Shown one piece after another: positions 46,886 through 57,635 of a stretch of DNA of 64,000 nt. The notes under the pieces are model-generated. The model was not told the origin of the DNA. It was given only the letters and a program-made list of their open reading frames with translations, and ran no database searches. A program made the position numbers and the translations under genes. The stretch is taken from NCBI GenBank assembly GCA_028455995.1, contig JABELC010000003.1, forward strand, positions 1,116,001 through 1,180,000, in the 5' to 3' direction. Origin of the DNA: Scleromitrula shiraiana. Taxonomy: Eukaryota > Ascomycota > Leotiomycetes > Helotiales > Sclerotiniaceae. The stretch's first letter is position 1; each line of letters begins with the position of its first letter.

Positions 46886-47867
46886 ATGTCGCATTTATAC
46901 AATCCTCTCGCCACATCACAGCAACTGTATAAAAACACTTCCAGCAACATACTTCCAGCAGAATTACAAGATAGCATTCGATTCTATACTGCACGACTTA
47001 CACAAGCTGCAGGCGTCCTCCTCCGATTACCCCAGGATGTTACAGGCCAAGCAAATGTTCTTCTCTATAGATTCTGGCTCGTGGTTGACTTAATGAAATA
47101 TGAATTTAGTGTAAGGGATTGGACAATATACGCTATTCACAACATGCGCTAACGTGTCCCAGGACGTCTCTGCAGCCATACTCTACCTTACCGCAAAGAT
47201 ATCAGCTTCACCTCGGTCCTTCCGTAGCATAACGAATGTATACGCATATCTTTTATCGAAGTCCTCGTGTCTTTCATCCTTCGTGCCCGAGAACAAACCC
47301 TCCTCATATTACCTCTCCGAATCGGGCTACGTAGAATACCGTACACGTCTTCTCAACATTGAAGGCCAAGTCCTAGATGCATTCGGTTTCAACACACATG
47401 TCGCTCTTCCACATCCTCTCGCAATAACATACCTTCAAACTCTTGATGCATTTTCTTCCTCACATAAAAAGGGGGCAGGAACTGCGGTGGCGAAGAAGAC
47501 AGTACAATATTTGAATACGGCACTGTTAAGTCCGCAGATGTTATACTTGACACACCAACCATGTGCATTAGCAGTGGCCGCGATATATTTAGCTGCGAAG
47601 GAAGAAGGAATGAAAATGCCCGAGGAAGAGTGGTGGGAGGTTTTTGATGTGGAGAGGGAGGAATTGGGATTTCTAGTGGTGGGTATGAGGAGCTTTGAGG
47701 GGGTGGTACGAAGGGGAAAGGAGATTTTTGGAGAAGTTGGAATGATCACAGTCAGTGATGTAAGGAAGAAATTGAACACGATGTCTGGAACCGATAATGG
47801 GCTAGAATTGAGGGACGAAGAGGACGAGATGATGAGATTGATGGACGAGAAAATGGACAACGCCTAG
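46886..47867 (+). CDS. Cyclin-L-like protein
   Basis: Two exons (46886-47110 and 47163-47867) give 309 residues. The first cyclin box starts SIRFYTARLTQAAGVLLRLP and continues in AILYLTAKISASPRSFRSI, then NVYAYLL. The sequence R-x-L-x-QAAGVLLRLPQ and TAKI-x-ASPR is that of cyclin L, which partners CDK11/CDK12-type kinases in transcription and splicing. The second box includes NTALLSPQMLYLTHQPCALAVAAIYLAAKEEGM. The C-terminus is acidic and lacks the RS tail of animal cyclin L. The conserved start NPLATSQQLYKNTSSN supports the ATG. It follows the riboside kinase gene on the same strand, with no obvious shared function. Confidence 0.87.
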
Positions 47868-49498
47868 GAGATTACGTCCGAACGAAGCTGAACCTATACT
47901 TTCGAAACAACTGAAATATCACACTACAACGATCAGGATCTGCCAAGAATTCTACTCATAGTTTATCGATGTATATTTGGCAAATTTAGGATTCAGTAGA
48001 AGTCATTTTCCCCTGGTGCCCTGCCAGATGTGTCTCATAGGGGTTATTTCTGTACCTCTATTAGAACCTCGAGATCCATCCTCCGCGTCGGTCCAAGAAT
48101 CGAACAGCCATACCGCGCAAATTTCCATTGTTCACTGATGAGACAATCGCTACCTCAAGCTAATTAACCTTCCAACGAATGTTTATTCCAACTGGTATTA
48201 TCGTGAACCAATTGGACTCGTTTGGGCCGCCATCGTCCTGGGATCCATATTGAAAGCGTATCTTTGAGTATTGGCATTCTGCATAGATTGCATTTGCCAG
48301 GAATCCTGGTGGTAGAATTGCCTAACCAATTCTACCTATCTTCGGAGTTTGGCAACACTTGGGGATCTGTACACCTCGGAAATTGGTATTACCTTTCACA
48401 ACTGTACTATATTCGTTTTTTACTATTGGTTCTAGCTAGAACTAAAAATACCTCCAACTCGAATGGACTTGCGACATGGCATTTATTGTATTCGAGCCTA
48501 TCAGAAAGTGTCACCACACCATATTGACTCCAAGAATAGACGAAAACCTTTCCTAGCCAGCCAAATGCCTATCTCTTTTGTGTTCATCTCACCGAAACGT
48601 GCCAAACCTTCCAGAAGTTCTTTATTGTTAGACAGTTTGTTACCCCTCCTTTGCGGCGGTTTGCCTCAAACTGAAGCTTGTGATGTTCAAGGAATAATCC
48701 CCGTTGCATCGTATTATGGCTCTATATTCGAAGAGCAAGATGGACCCTGATCTGATGAGTATTTTGAAACGATGCCAACTTTTAAAGTCTGTTGCCTAAT
48801 GGCGCTGGATGTTATCACAGATTTGGGTAACCGGCCTATCAGTTGTCTTGGGTAGCTGGATCTAGATGCACCGAACATGAAGTGGCGAGTTTGGAAATAT
48901 TCAGGAACAATATACAACATATCCAGGGCAGATCGGGTTGAGTGCTCTTCGAAGTTCAATCTCAGATACTGGCCAAGGTAACCAGAATCTTACTAAAAAT
49001 TTCTCCCCAAATAGTTTCCATATTGTGTACAGAAAGAAGAAATTCGGATATTTCAAGAATATTCGCCTCCTCCTCATCAGCTCTAACGTAGTTACATGGT
49101 TGATATTCGTAGTTTGGCTTTTAGTTGATACTTAATTTTCCTATAATGAGCCACACTTAATCCATCGGGCTGCTTACTATATCGTTTCTATTGTATATTC
49201 TTCTCGTGGTGAAGCTGCAAATGACTTTTGTGTAAGTCTGTGTCGCTTAGGTTATCCTAATCCGTTCTTGCCATGTGCTTGAGATACACAACCTAATCTC
49301 CTTCTGTATATCAGCCACAGGCGATACATGGAAGTGAAGATTCGAAATCTCTATTCGTAGCTTTGTTCAATCTACATGAACTATTCTGGAACAATTTGAT
49401 GAGAAACTGAGTATATAGTCTCCAGTTTCTCTGAATATTCTTTTCATCTACATCATTTTCACCTTCTCTCTGAGCACTTGTCAGCAACTAAAGCCACG
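47868..49498. other. Intergenic, no supported gene
   Basis: 1.6 kb with several short frames (48222-48527, 48463-48750, 48714-48959) but no domain, signal or exon chain. The right end holds the promoter of the secreted beta-propeller gene. Confidence 0.5.
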
Positions 49499-50530
49499 AT
49501 GAAATTTAATACCTGCTACAGCTTCGCGTTGGCGATATTTCTCGCCATCTTGTCTCGTTGCTACTCATCTCCAATCACCTCCGCATTTCCTGGGATTGAT
49601 ACGAGAGATTCACAACACACTATCGCTCAACTTACTTCTTCTATCATCTACACTCTCCCCAACTCTTATCAAGCCGAAAATATCAAGCCACGCGCTAATG
49701 GTAAACTACTCATCACAACCTCCTCTGTCCCAGAGCTCTATCAATTCGACCCTTTCAATCAAGCCGCGACCCTCATTGCTACGATCCCTGGCTACACATC
49801 CCTCTTCGGCATCACTGAAACACACACTGATATGTTCTACGTAACCGTTGGGAACTTCTCCGGTCCACCCAATTATTACGGAACACCTAATACTGGAGCA
49901 ATTTTCCAGATCGACCTCCGAATCAATAATACAAAGGTCACCAAAATCGTCGATGTCCCACATGCTGAACTTCTCGATGGATTGGCAACCGTTACGAACA
50001 ATCTCTTGATAACCGCCGATGCGCAAACCGGAGTAGTCTACCTCATAAACATCAACAAAAAGACAGCTACCTCCATCCTCACATCTCCTCTTCTCGCTGG
50101 TCTTGATGATGATCCATCTTCATCCTTAAATCATATCGGGATAAATGGTATCAAATACCGTAACGGTGAAATCCATTTCACCAATACAGCAAAGTTCACA
50201 TATGGCGTCATTCCCATTAACCGCAATACCGGATTACCAACTGGCGAACCTGAAATTCTTGCTGATTACGGTGTATGGACTGACGATATGAATTTTGATT
50301 TTGAGGGAAATGCATTTATCAGCGAGCCGCTATATGGGATCGTCTATCGGCCTGCAATCACGAATTCATTTATGAATCAGACGCAGATGTTGGTGGAACT
50401 GGGTGGTGCGAATAGTAATGCTTTTGGGCGGACTGGGTGGGATCGCTGTGTTTTGTATTCCACTTTTGCGGGCGTGCCGAGTGGAGTTGTAAAAGTTGAT
50501 ACTGAGGGCAAATTCTGCGGATGTGCTTGA
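49499..50530 (+). CDS. Secreted SMP-30/gluconolactonase-like beta-propeller
   Basis: One exon, 343 residues. The start MKFNTCYSFALAIFLAILSR gives a clear signal peptide with cleavage after about residue 23. The rest has the six-bladed propeller look of fungal SMP-30/gluconolactonase-like proteins: AENIKPRANGKLLITTSS, PELYQFDP, LLDGLATVTNNLLITADAQTGVVYLIN, NHIGINGIKYRNGEIHFTNTA and DDMNFDFEGNAFISE. These follow the N-G-[IL]-x-[YF] and D-G-[NK]-x-[YF] repeat logic of that fold. Asn-X-Thr/Ser glycosylation sites are present. Relatives are often found beside secondary-metabolite genes, but their activity is unknown; a lactonase or simple binding role are both possible. The gene lies at the left edge of the accessory block. 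Confidence 0.78.
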   Translation: MKFNTCYSFALAIFLAILSRCYSSPITSAFPGIDTRDSQHTIAQLTSSIIYTLPNSYQAENIKPRANGKLLITTSSVPELYQFDPFNQAATLIATIPGYTSLFGITETHTDMFYVTVGNFSGPPNYYGTPNTGAIFQIDLRINNTKVTKIVDVPHAELLDGLATVTNNLLITADAQTGVVYLININKKTATSILTSPLLAGLDDDPSSSLNHIGINGIKYRNGEIHFTNTAKFTYGVIPINRNTGLPTGEPEILADYGVWTDDMNFDFEGNAFISEPLYGIVYRPAITNSFMNQTQMLVELGGANSNAFGRTGWDRCVLYSTFAGVPSGVVKVDTEGKFCGCA

Positions 50531-50777
50531 TTCAGTTGGATATATCTTGTATTCTATATTATATTTAACTGCACCACTTGATTGAAATTTATACAGGAGA
50601 TACATATATACCCGGCAAAAAAAGAATCAATACATCCCATCTGCCAATCCATTTGGCAGAAAACTCTATGCCCTCATTTTTTGTGATATCCACGACAGGT
50701 GCAAGGCGATCACAGTGTATACTGCGTCCTCACACAGCCGAGAACGTAAGGATATTATTTGAGATTACATCCCACGT

Positions 50778-50873
50778 TCAATGCAAATTCTTCTCTGTTC
50801 TTCCGATCAACACAATATTACTAACCCCAGCTTCGACCAAAGCAAGTGCTGCCTGACGACCTATTCCACTGCC
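50778..50873 (-). pseudogene. Short-chain dehydrogenase fragment
   Basis: Reading 50873 downward gives GSGIGRQAALALVEAGVSNI then VLIGRTEKN and a TGA. This is the glycine-rich Rossmann motif, helix and second strand of an SDR, preceded by an AATATAG splice acceptor. The rest of an SDR is not found in the flanks, so it is a broken exon. The reduced piece is too long to be chance. Confidence 0.6.
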
Positions 50874-52312
50874 CTATATTGGGTCGTGTCAGTGACAATG
50901 ATCGTCCAGGTATAAGTGATTGTTGGTCACACTCCCAAGCTTCGAGAAGACTTCAAGTGTGCGAGAGATAAAGACGTGAAGTTGAATTCAGGCCCAAGTC
51001 GATCTGTGGAAAGTAACTTGGGAGTTTGAGAACATGAAATCATGCCTACCGTCCTGATGACTACTTTCCTCCTTCTTCTCCTCAACGAAAGAGCAAGAGC
51101 TCATCTGCTCTCAGTTACCATTTATTATTTGGGTACGAAACTATACATTCACGACGTTCAAATTTTAATAGTGCTCGAGCCTCAGAAGAGACAGCTTCTT
51201 ATCTGCATTGCCTGTCATGGTGGTACATTGTGAAAGAGAGTACGAAATTTATAACACAACCTAAATCAAATCCGCTTCTTCCACATGGCACCACCCAGAA
51301 ATTTCTATGATGGCAAACAATTACACAAAGATTGTCCATAATTTAAAGCAACTTCAGCATCCAACTCAAGAAAGTGATGCAAAGTACGATGCAGTTGACT
51401 CCCAATCGGATGCCAAGTGCCCAATGACTACCGATGTACCCCTCTCTTGATGAAGTATCAAGTACCGAAAGTTGCACATAAATAATTACCATCCGCGAAT
51501 TTACGTGTGTAATCGATCGTTTTTGTAAAGCAGGAAATGGCTTTATGAGAAACTCCCAAGGATATGGATATTAGTGAAATTATAGAATATGATCAAAATA
51601 ACCGCGAGATTGAATCGAGGAGCATCAACACGAACAAAGTGTTAAAGGTGCAAGTTCGACTCTAAAAATGTCTGTACGTATCTGTTACCGGTATTGCGGA
51701 TAACAGCTTCAATTTGAATGGCACAGCAGACAGTCTAAACCCCATAATTTAGATCTTTGGAACTTCAAGCAAATGCACATTCAAATCCCGATAAAACATG
51801 AAATATGAATATGCAAACAACATCATGATTCGTCAGTATACGAACCGAAATACACATTGTAGTATTTCTAGCGCATTGTTCGACTTATATATGGTACAAA
51901 GGTACTGTAGATGTCTCCACTTGCATCTATCCCAAATATCCTATCGAAGCTTCCCCTCACTTGAGATCAAGGAGGAAGCTGTGCCAGCTGATACACGAAA
52001 GTAACATATAGTTTCCCTTCCAAAACAACTTCTTTCGCTCTCCAGTAAGAAACCAAGTTGGATAAATACCAATCTTGATGCAGATGGCACTAGCTCAGAA
52101 TGAATGTATTCTAAGTTCAGAATGCCAGTATGATGCAAACTCCAACAGCCGTTATAGTGAAACACTGAAGTCCTTGACTGGATGGTACACGATCGATTGC
52201 ATGTTTGTCTAACAGCTTCGACAAGATCCCTCTTGTATCTCTAAATCATATCGTCCTAACAACGTCTCAGTGCTATGTTCAAGCCCAAGTGTCCTGTTTT
52301 TCAGTCATCGAT
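50874..52312. other. Intergenic, no supported gene
   Basis: About 1.4 kb. It may contain decayed 5' SDR sequence on the left and the UbiA gene promoter on the right. Small frames (51042-51233, 51798-52004, 51941-52165) have no domain. Confidence 0.45.
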
Positions 52313-53275
52313 ATGATGAAGCAAAAAGTATCTGATCTCTGCGGCAGTCTCGAGTTCAACCTGCAATATCACATCTACTCTATCTGGCTTTTCACCTTCT
52401 CCGATCTCAAAACTATTGTTTTTCCATCAACTCTATTCGCAGTTTTCAGCGCCTTGGCCTTCTCACTATCAAGAGTAATAGTATATCCAGAATACAACAA
52501 TCGTCAATTTGGTTCACCCCAAATGGTGCTACTGAAAATCCCCCTTATTCTATTCTGGACATGGATAAATCTGCTTCCATTTACAATTCAAAATCAGCGC
52601 CAACCACACTCAATTCTCGAAGATACCCTTAACAAGCCTTGGCGAACTATGCCCTCCGGTCGGCTCACCCAATCTGCCGCTAGAATTCTTATGCTCGTTT
52701 TCTACACCTTTGCTATTATAACTTCCAAAATTCACGGGAACTTGACTCAGTGCCTCACCTTAGTTGTGTTGGGATATTGGTACAACGAACTTCACGGAGC
52801 CGACATCAGTTTTCTGATTCGAAATGCCATTAATGGCGGAGGATTCATATGCTTTTCGTCTGGTGCACTTCAAATCGCAGTTGGAAACCAACATTCCGCA
52901 CTTTACCTTCTCGGCCCATGGTTTCTCATTATCTCATTGATTGTCTGCAGTACGGTACAAACACAAGATATGTCTGATCAACGTGGGGATGCGATTAGGA
53001 ATCGAAAGACGCTGCCGCTAGTAATTGGAGACGTTGCCGCGAGGTGGAGTATTGCGATACCAATGATTGGGTGGTCCGCAATATGTCCTTGGTGGTGGCG
53101 TGTGGGGTGGCTTGGCTATCTGATATGTTTGGGACTTGGAACTACAGTAGGCTTGAGATCTTTGAAGTATAGAAGTGAACAGGATGATAAGAAGACTTTC
53201 ATAATCTGGAATATATGGATGGTGGGGATCTATATTTTGCCATTACTAAAGGCTTTTGAGATGAGATACATGTAA
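52313..53275 (+). CDS. UbiA-superfamily membrane prenyltransferase or UbiA-type terpene cyclase
   Basis: One exon, 320 residues, with about eight hydrophobic helices (SALAFSLSRVIVYP, LLKIPLILFWTWINLLPF, AARILMLVFYTFAIITS and others). The first polar motif is EDTLNKPWRTMPSGR in place of the classic NDxxDxxxD. The second, QDMSDQRGDAIRNRKTLP, has the Mg-binding DxxDxxGD with the usual conserved basic residues. UbiA enzymes transfer isoprenoids to aromatic acceptors. A fungal branch (the Fma-TC group of fumagillin synthesis) instead cyclises farnesyl diphosphate. The EDxxNKPWR motif and YHIYSIWLFTFSDLKTIVFPS start fit that fungal branch by my memory. The reaction is open. The ATG is the first in-frame one; a spliced 5' exon cannot be excluded. 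Confidence 0.82.
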   Translation: MMKQKVSDLCGSLEFNLQYHIYSIWLFTFSDLKTIVFPSTLFAVFSALAFSLSRVIVYPEYNNRQFGSPQMVLLKIPLILFWTWINLLPFTIQNQRQPHSILEDTLNKPWRTMPSGRLTQSAARILMLVFYTFAIITSKIHGNLTQCLTLVVLGYWYNELHGADISFLIRNAINGGGFICFSSGALQIAVGNQHSALYLLGPWFLIISLIVCSTVQTQDMSDQRGDAIRNRKTLPLVIGDVAARWSIAIPMIGWSAICPWWWRVGWLGYLICLGLGTTVGLRSLKYRSEQDDKKTFIIWNIWMVGIYILPLLKAFEMRYM

Positions 53276-53430
53276 GGGAACATAGAAACCAAATAAATGT
53301 GTGGAGTATAGTTTGAAGAAATGAATGTAGCTTTGTAAGGGGGTTCTGAATGGGGACATATGTGCAAATTAGACTTGATTCTTTTTACATGCAAAAGAGA
53401 TACCCATCAACCAAATAAAAAGCGAATTCT

Positions 53431-54233
53431 TCAGTATGATGTATCAATCCAAGAAGCCCAGTTACTTCCCCATAAAGTAGTCTTACTCATTGCGCCCGTA
53501 GCAACCGTTTCCTATATTCTGGATGAGCATGTTTATATGTAATTTGGAATGAGGGTAATCACATATACTCTACCAGAAGTACTGGATCCATCACTCGTAT
53601 TTGCATATTCTTCGAAAATCCTAGTCACTGTCAAGAAAGACCTCATAACGCAAAACAAAACAAGACTTACGGAGTAGCATCGGCAGTCAAAGTAGTCCAT
53701 CCAGCCGCATTGACAACGGCAGTTAACTGAGAATTTTGAAAGATAACCCAAGCTAGAACACGCCATGGACGACCGAGATAGGCCTTCCCCGTGAGACTAT
53801 AATCTGTTGCCTGAGTAATCTAAAATATGCGTGAGAACCTTTATCACTAGTTGGAGAACATAACTTTCACTTACGATACTGCTGTCAATTACATACCACC
53901 CACTATCTGTTGCTAAAGTTCTATAGTTCGCGGTAATAGCTCCTCCTCCAACAGATGCTATAATACCTGATACATGTCAACACGACTCATAAAACTTTTG
54001 GAATCATGGAATGAACTCACATTCTCCGAACCAAGCAGTGGCATCTCCAAATATGAAATCCACAGCACCTTAGATAATTAGTTGAGGAGAAGACTAGCAT
54101 TTGATGGAGATGATATTTACCTTCAATGTAGCAATTGGAGTAGTACTGCGAATGTGGATACATCGACTGGCCTGACATGTACCTCTGGTGCATCAGGATG
54201 ATTGTTCGTCGTGAGATTTGTTTCTATTACTGT
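53431..54233 (-). pseudogene. Truncated pectin methylesterase (CE8) relic
   Basis: Pieces of pectinesterase are lined up in order with usable splice sites: TVIETNLTTNNHPDAPE (54233-54183), YSNCYIEG, then AVDFIFGDATAWFGE (from 54068), IIASVGGGAITANYR, TGKAYLGRPWRVLAWVIFQN and NAAGWTTLTADATP. They end with TSGR joined to ETVATGAMSKTTLWGSNWAS and WIDTSY-stop (53431). The DFIFG Asp and GRPWR Arg of the active site remain. Everything before about residue 95, including the signal peptide, is absent. The QDT segment carrying the catalytic Asp is replaced by GQSMYPHS and a run of about 40 residues is missing before it. The family de-esterifies plant pectin; this copy should be inactive. Confidence 0.75.
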
Positions 54234-54857
54234 GCAAGATTGTGGGCGGCTTTTTTCATCGGACAGTCAAATCGTTAAAGTTTGTAAATATTTTATCAAG
54301 AGCAAGAGGAGTAAATTTGTTGAACCAAAATTGGAACGTTTAATAATCCGCTTCAAACATTCCGTGACTGGTAATTTATATGGTGCGGGCGGGTATATAT
54401 ATATGTGCTCTTCAAGTTGTCGGTCGCAGCCTGTCTAGCACTAAAGTTTTTCGTCACATTTTGACTTCCGAGTCTCAAATCCTTATTTTACATGAATACT
54501 CAGAATCATCAAATATCAATGAGTGCATTTTGTTGCACTAGATTTACAAACTGGACTTAGGTAAGCCATCGGGGCCCAAGGTGAAATCCTTAGTTGGCAA
54601 GGTGGCAAGCAAAGCGCCTTACCTTATCCGTCAACTTGCAAGCGAAGTATTCCTCTACCCGACGACTTATTCCATGAGAAGTACAGCTCTTAACAGGGAG
54701 GCCTCGAGCCTACTGTTTGCCACTTCAATCACTCGCTGATGGCATAGGCATTTTGCAACAGTGGTATCTAGAAAACGCCGTATCAACCATTCCTACGTTT
54801 AAAGCTGCCTAAGTAGTAATAAAGCATTTTGAATCCCCCCATAACAGCTATCGTAGC
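54234..54857. other. Intergenic spacer beyond the pectinesterase relic
   Basis: No intact exon of the missing N-terminal part of the pectinesterase was found. Plus-strand frame 54202-54438 is unsupported. Confidence 0.45.
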
Positions 54858-55659
54858 CTAAGTCTGCACTTGGAGGAACTGAACATGCCACATCTGCTTT
54901 TCTACAGCGTACTCAAACCCTACCAAACGATGCACGTTATTCATAAACCCCCCGCTCTTCTGGAACTCCAAATGTGCCTCTTTACTCTCCCAGCCGAGGA
55001 CATTGATCAAAACCTTGCACATTTTCACATCCTGTCCGGCATCTGGCAAACCGAGCGAGCCAAGTGTCCACCCATCAACCAATCCCATGCATCCCGAATG
55101 GTCTATCATAATAGGACGAAAGTCGGCCATGCCATGATTAATTTGTTGAATTTTTTCGCTGCTGTGTGAAAAAGGGAAGTAAACGAATACTAATTCGGTG
55201 ACTCCAACTTCAGGATCATGTGGGCCAAGTGCTGGTCGTATATCTCCTCCAGGCAAAAGCTGAAGAGCAAATGATTGGCTACGTTTATTTTCTTGCTTAA
55301 TGAGGGCAAACATCTGCTGGAGCTTTTTGTAAGATCTTTGAAAACGATATGTTAGCGCATAATCACACAATTAATAGAGATAATAACATGAGCTTGAAAA
55401 ACTCTTACCTTAACGGTTGTCCATCAGGACCAAATTCTTCTCCTGACTTTTTGAGTTCCAAATAACACTCTTTCGATTCCCACTGGCTGACAATGGCCAT
55501 AAGATAAGGATCTTCCATAGCCTTGCCATAGTATACCCCATTACAACCGGCAGTGTTTGCGATATATTCGAGGTAGGGAAAAGCGGTGTTTTTCCACTCA
55601 TCTTCATTCTCAGAAAGGATTGTTGGTTTAAGGTGGAAAAGTGATATCTCGGTCCACAT
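54858..55659 (-). CDS. Tandem ABM/dimeric alpha-beta barrel protein
   Basis: Two exons (55659-55409 and 55335-54858) give 242 residues. The first half reads MWTEISLFHLKPTI, then TAGCNGVYYGKAMEDPYLM and IVSQWESKECYLELKKSGE. The second half repeats the pattern with ELVFVYFPFSHSS and LINVLGWESKEAHLEFQKSG. The WESKExxLExxKSG element in both halves shows two fused copies of the ABM-type ferredoxin-like fold. Single ABM proteins act as cofactor-free oxygenases or as accessory oxidoreductases, e.g. in antibiotic and fumagillin pathways; others are stress-response proteins. No signal peptide, so cytosolic. Within 4 kb are the UbiA enzyme, an FAD oxidase and, further on, a P450. No catalytic residue can be named. 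Confidence 0.78.
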
Positions 55660-56374
55660 TACACAGGATTAATGAGTATTTGGAAAGTGTCCCAAAAGAT
55701 TATTAATATATATATGCTGACGATGATCAAAGAAACGAAGTGGAATTCTTTCTAATTTAATTACAGACGTTGGAAGGGAGCTAACAGTTCAAGTTAGGAA
55801 GAAATCTAACCATCGATCGGCTAGTTTTGGCAAGCACAAGTTGTATAAATTCTTTCTATAGCACAATTGGGACCATTGATTGGGCAAGAACAAGTCATTT
55901 GTTACTTTTAGAATCATTTTCCAAGTTAGGATACAACAGGTGTGTTTACTGAAGTTGGCTCTTCTTTCCTAGACTGGCATCACCAGCACAGAAGCAAACT
56001 CAATACGCAATTATTCAGCATTCATATCATCAACTAATCGACAATTTGACATAATAGGTTACAATCGTCACAGAATTATCCTTTCTCACATTTGAAATAA
56101 CGGCTCCAAGTGTGGTTGTACAGTCACACTTCTCGGAATTTATCGAGTCACACATCGGGTGTAATTTTCAGCTTGAAATATTGAAGTGCCATAGTAGGTA
56201 AGAAAAGAAAATTCAAAATTTATCGTGGCACAGAAGAGCCATTCAAATCGTTATAAGGTATCCAAGATTTTGTTGATTGGGATACATTGGTACACCAAGT
56301 GAGGAGTATTATTTGTTAGTGTAGGTTGATAAGCAAAATCACCTATGGGAATGGAGTAACGGCAGTGAGACACT
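55660..56374. other. Intergenic spacer
   Basis: Promoter of the leftward ABM gene and 3' flank of the second rhodopsin-domain gene. No gene seen. Confidence 0.5.
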
Positions 56375-57635
56375 TTATCGTCTTGGTGGTTCGGTATAAA
56401 TCTCCACTGTACTTTTCACTTTGATACCATTCGGACCGTTACCCCAAGCATCCTCATCATCCGTTGAAGGTGTACTCCTCATCATTCCAGCATCCACTTT
56501 ATTAACAATATTTCTACCCTCCTCAAGTTCCACAAAAGAATCTTTCCCGAGTCGAGTAAACTCACTCTTATTAATACCACGAGGTCTTCCACTACCGCCG
56601 ATTGTATTTAACGCTTCTCTTGGCGTTTGAGCTTCATTAGAATCTTTTGAGTTTCTAGAAAGTTTTGAAATTACTGGACCGATGTATTTCGAAAATAGAG
56701 GAGCAAGTGTAGGAAGGCATGCAACGATGATGCCAAGCCATACCTCAAGATGAGCCACTAAACCGATGGTTGCTAGACCATAGACAAAATCAACTTGAGT
56801 AACTGCTTGAACAGTGACCTGAATTCTCCAAGCCATGATTCCAATTACCCTTTCAAAGTCAGTGCCTTGACAAAAGACAACCATGATGGAACTTACATGA
56901 AACCAAGACTGAAGAGGAAACTAATAATAACCTTTTTTCTGGTCGCCATCTGGAGACCCCATAATGGCGGCATAGGTAAAAATACAATAATGGTATCAAT
57001 CAACATGTTGAGACTGACAGATAGAATTTCCTCGACCTTGACGACTTTACAGTGCCCTCCTGGGGTTGGGTTCCAAGAATAGTCGATAGGTGTACAGTTT
57101 GTGGCAAATACCACAAAGAATGAAATTCCATAACCTACAACGATGGAAAACATAACCCATGCTGCCACTTTAAATCGTGTTGTGGTGAAGATACAAGTGT
57201 AAAGATACAGTATTGAGAGTTTACAAAGCACCGTGGCCGGCAACCAAGTAAAGCCGCTCGTCAGCAACAACTACACTTTCATTTAGCAGATTTTCATATT
57301 TTCGAGTCAGCCGCTTATTACCTTGGATTGGATCGCGACTTGTTTCTTGCTGAGATTATCAGTATGGTCTCCCAAACCGTTAGCCACTGCCCAGAATGTT
57401 TGACAGGACAGAGCAAGTGTGCTAAGCTATATTGGTATGACATTCAGTACTGAAGTATGTAAAGATCTGATTGCCCAGTACTTACGTATGCAACAAAGAT
57501 CATATAATCGTCAGGTCGGACAGATCTCTTCACCAATCTCAACGCCCAAAACCTGAGCAGAATGACAGTCGTAATGAGAACAGTAAACACTGCAATCCAT
57601 ATGGTAAGTGTGATACCTTTATGACTGACTAACAT
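56375..57635 (-). CDS. Seven-TM rhodopsin-domain membrane protein (second copy in window)
   Basis: Four exons (57635-57486, 57426-57322, 57270-56897, 56849-56375) give 367 residues. Helices: GITLTIWIAVFTVLITTVIL, YMIFVAYLSTLALSC, FTWLPATVLCKLSILYLYTC, VAAWVMFSIVVGYGISFFVV, ILSVSLNMLIDTIIVFLPMP and VIISFLFSLGFM, plus one more (about VYGLATIGLVAHLEVWLGII). The motifs SVRPDDYMIFVAY, FATNCTPIDYSWNPTPGGHC (extracellular Cys pair) and LPMPPLWGLQMATRKK are diagnostic of the fungal rhodopsin/SAT4 family. The tail of about 100 residues is soluble and Ser/Arg/Glu-rich, as in signalling or scaffold proteins. The function of this subfamily is not established; related Pth11-like proteins sense surface or host cues in plant pathogens. 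Confidence 0.85.

Noticed and set aside
48060..48110. Possible tRNA T-loop on the minus strand
   Set aside because: The TTCGATTC-like loop has no pairing stem and no acceptor arm nearby.
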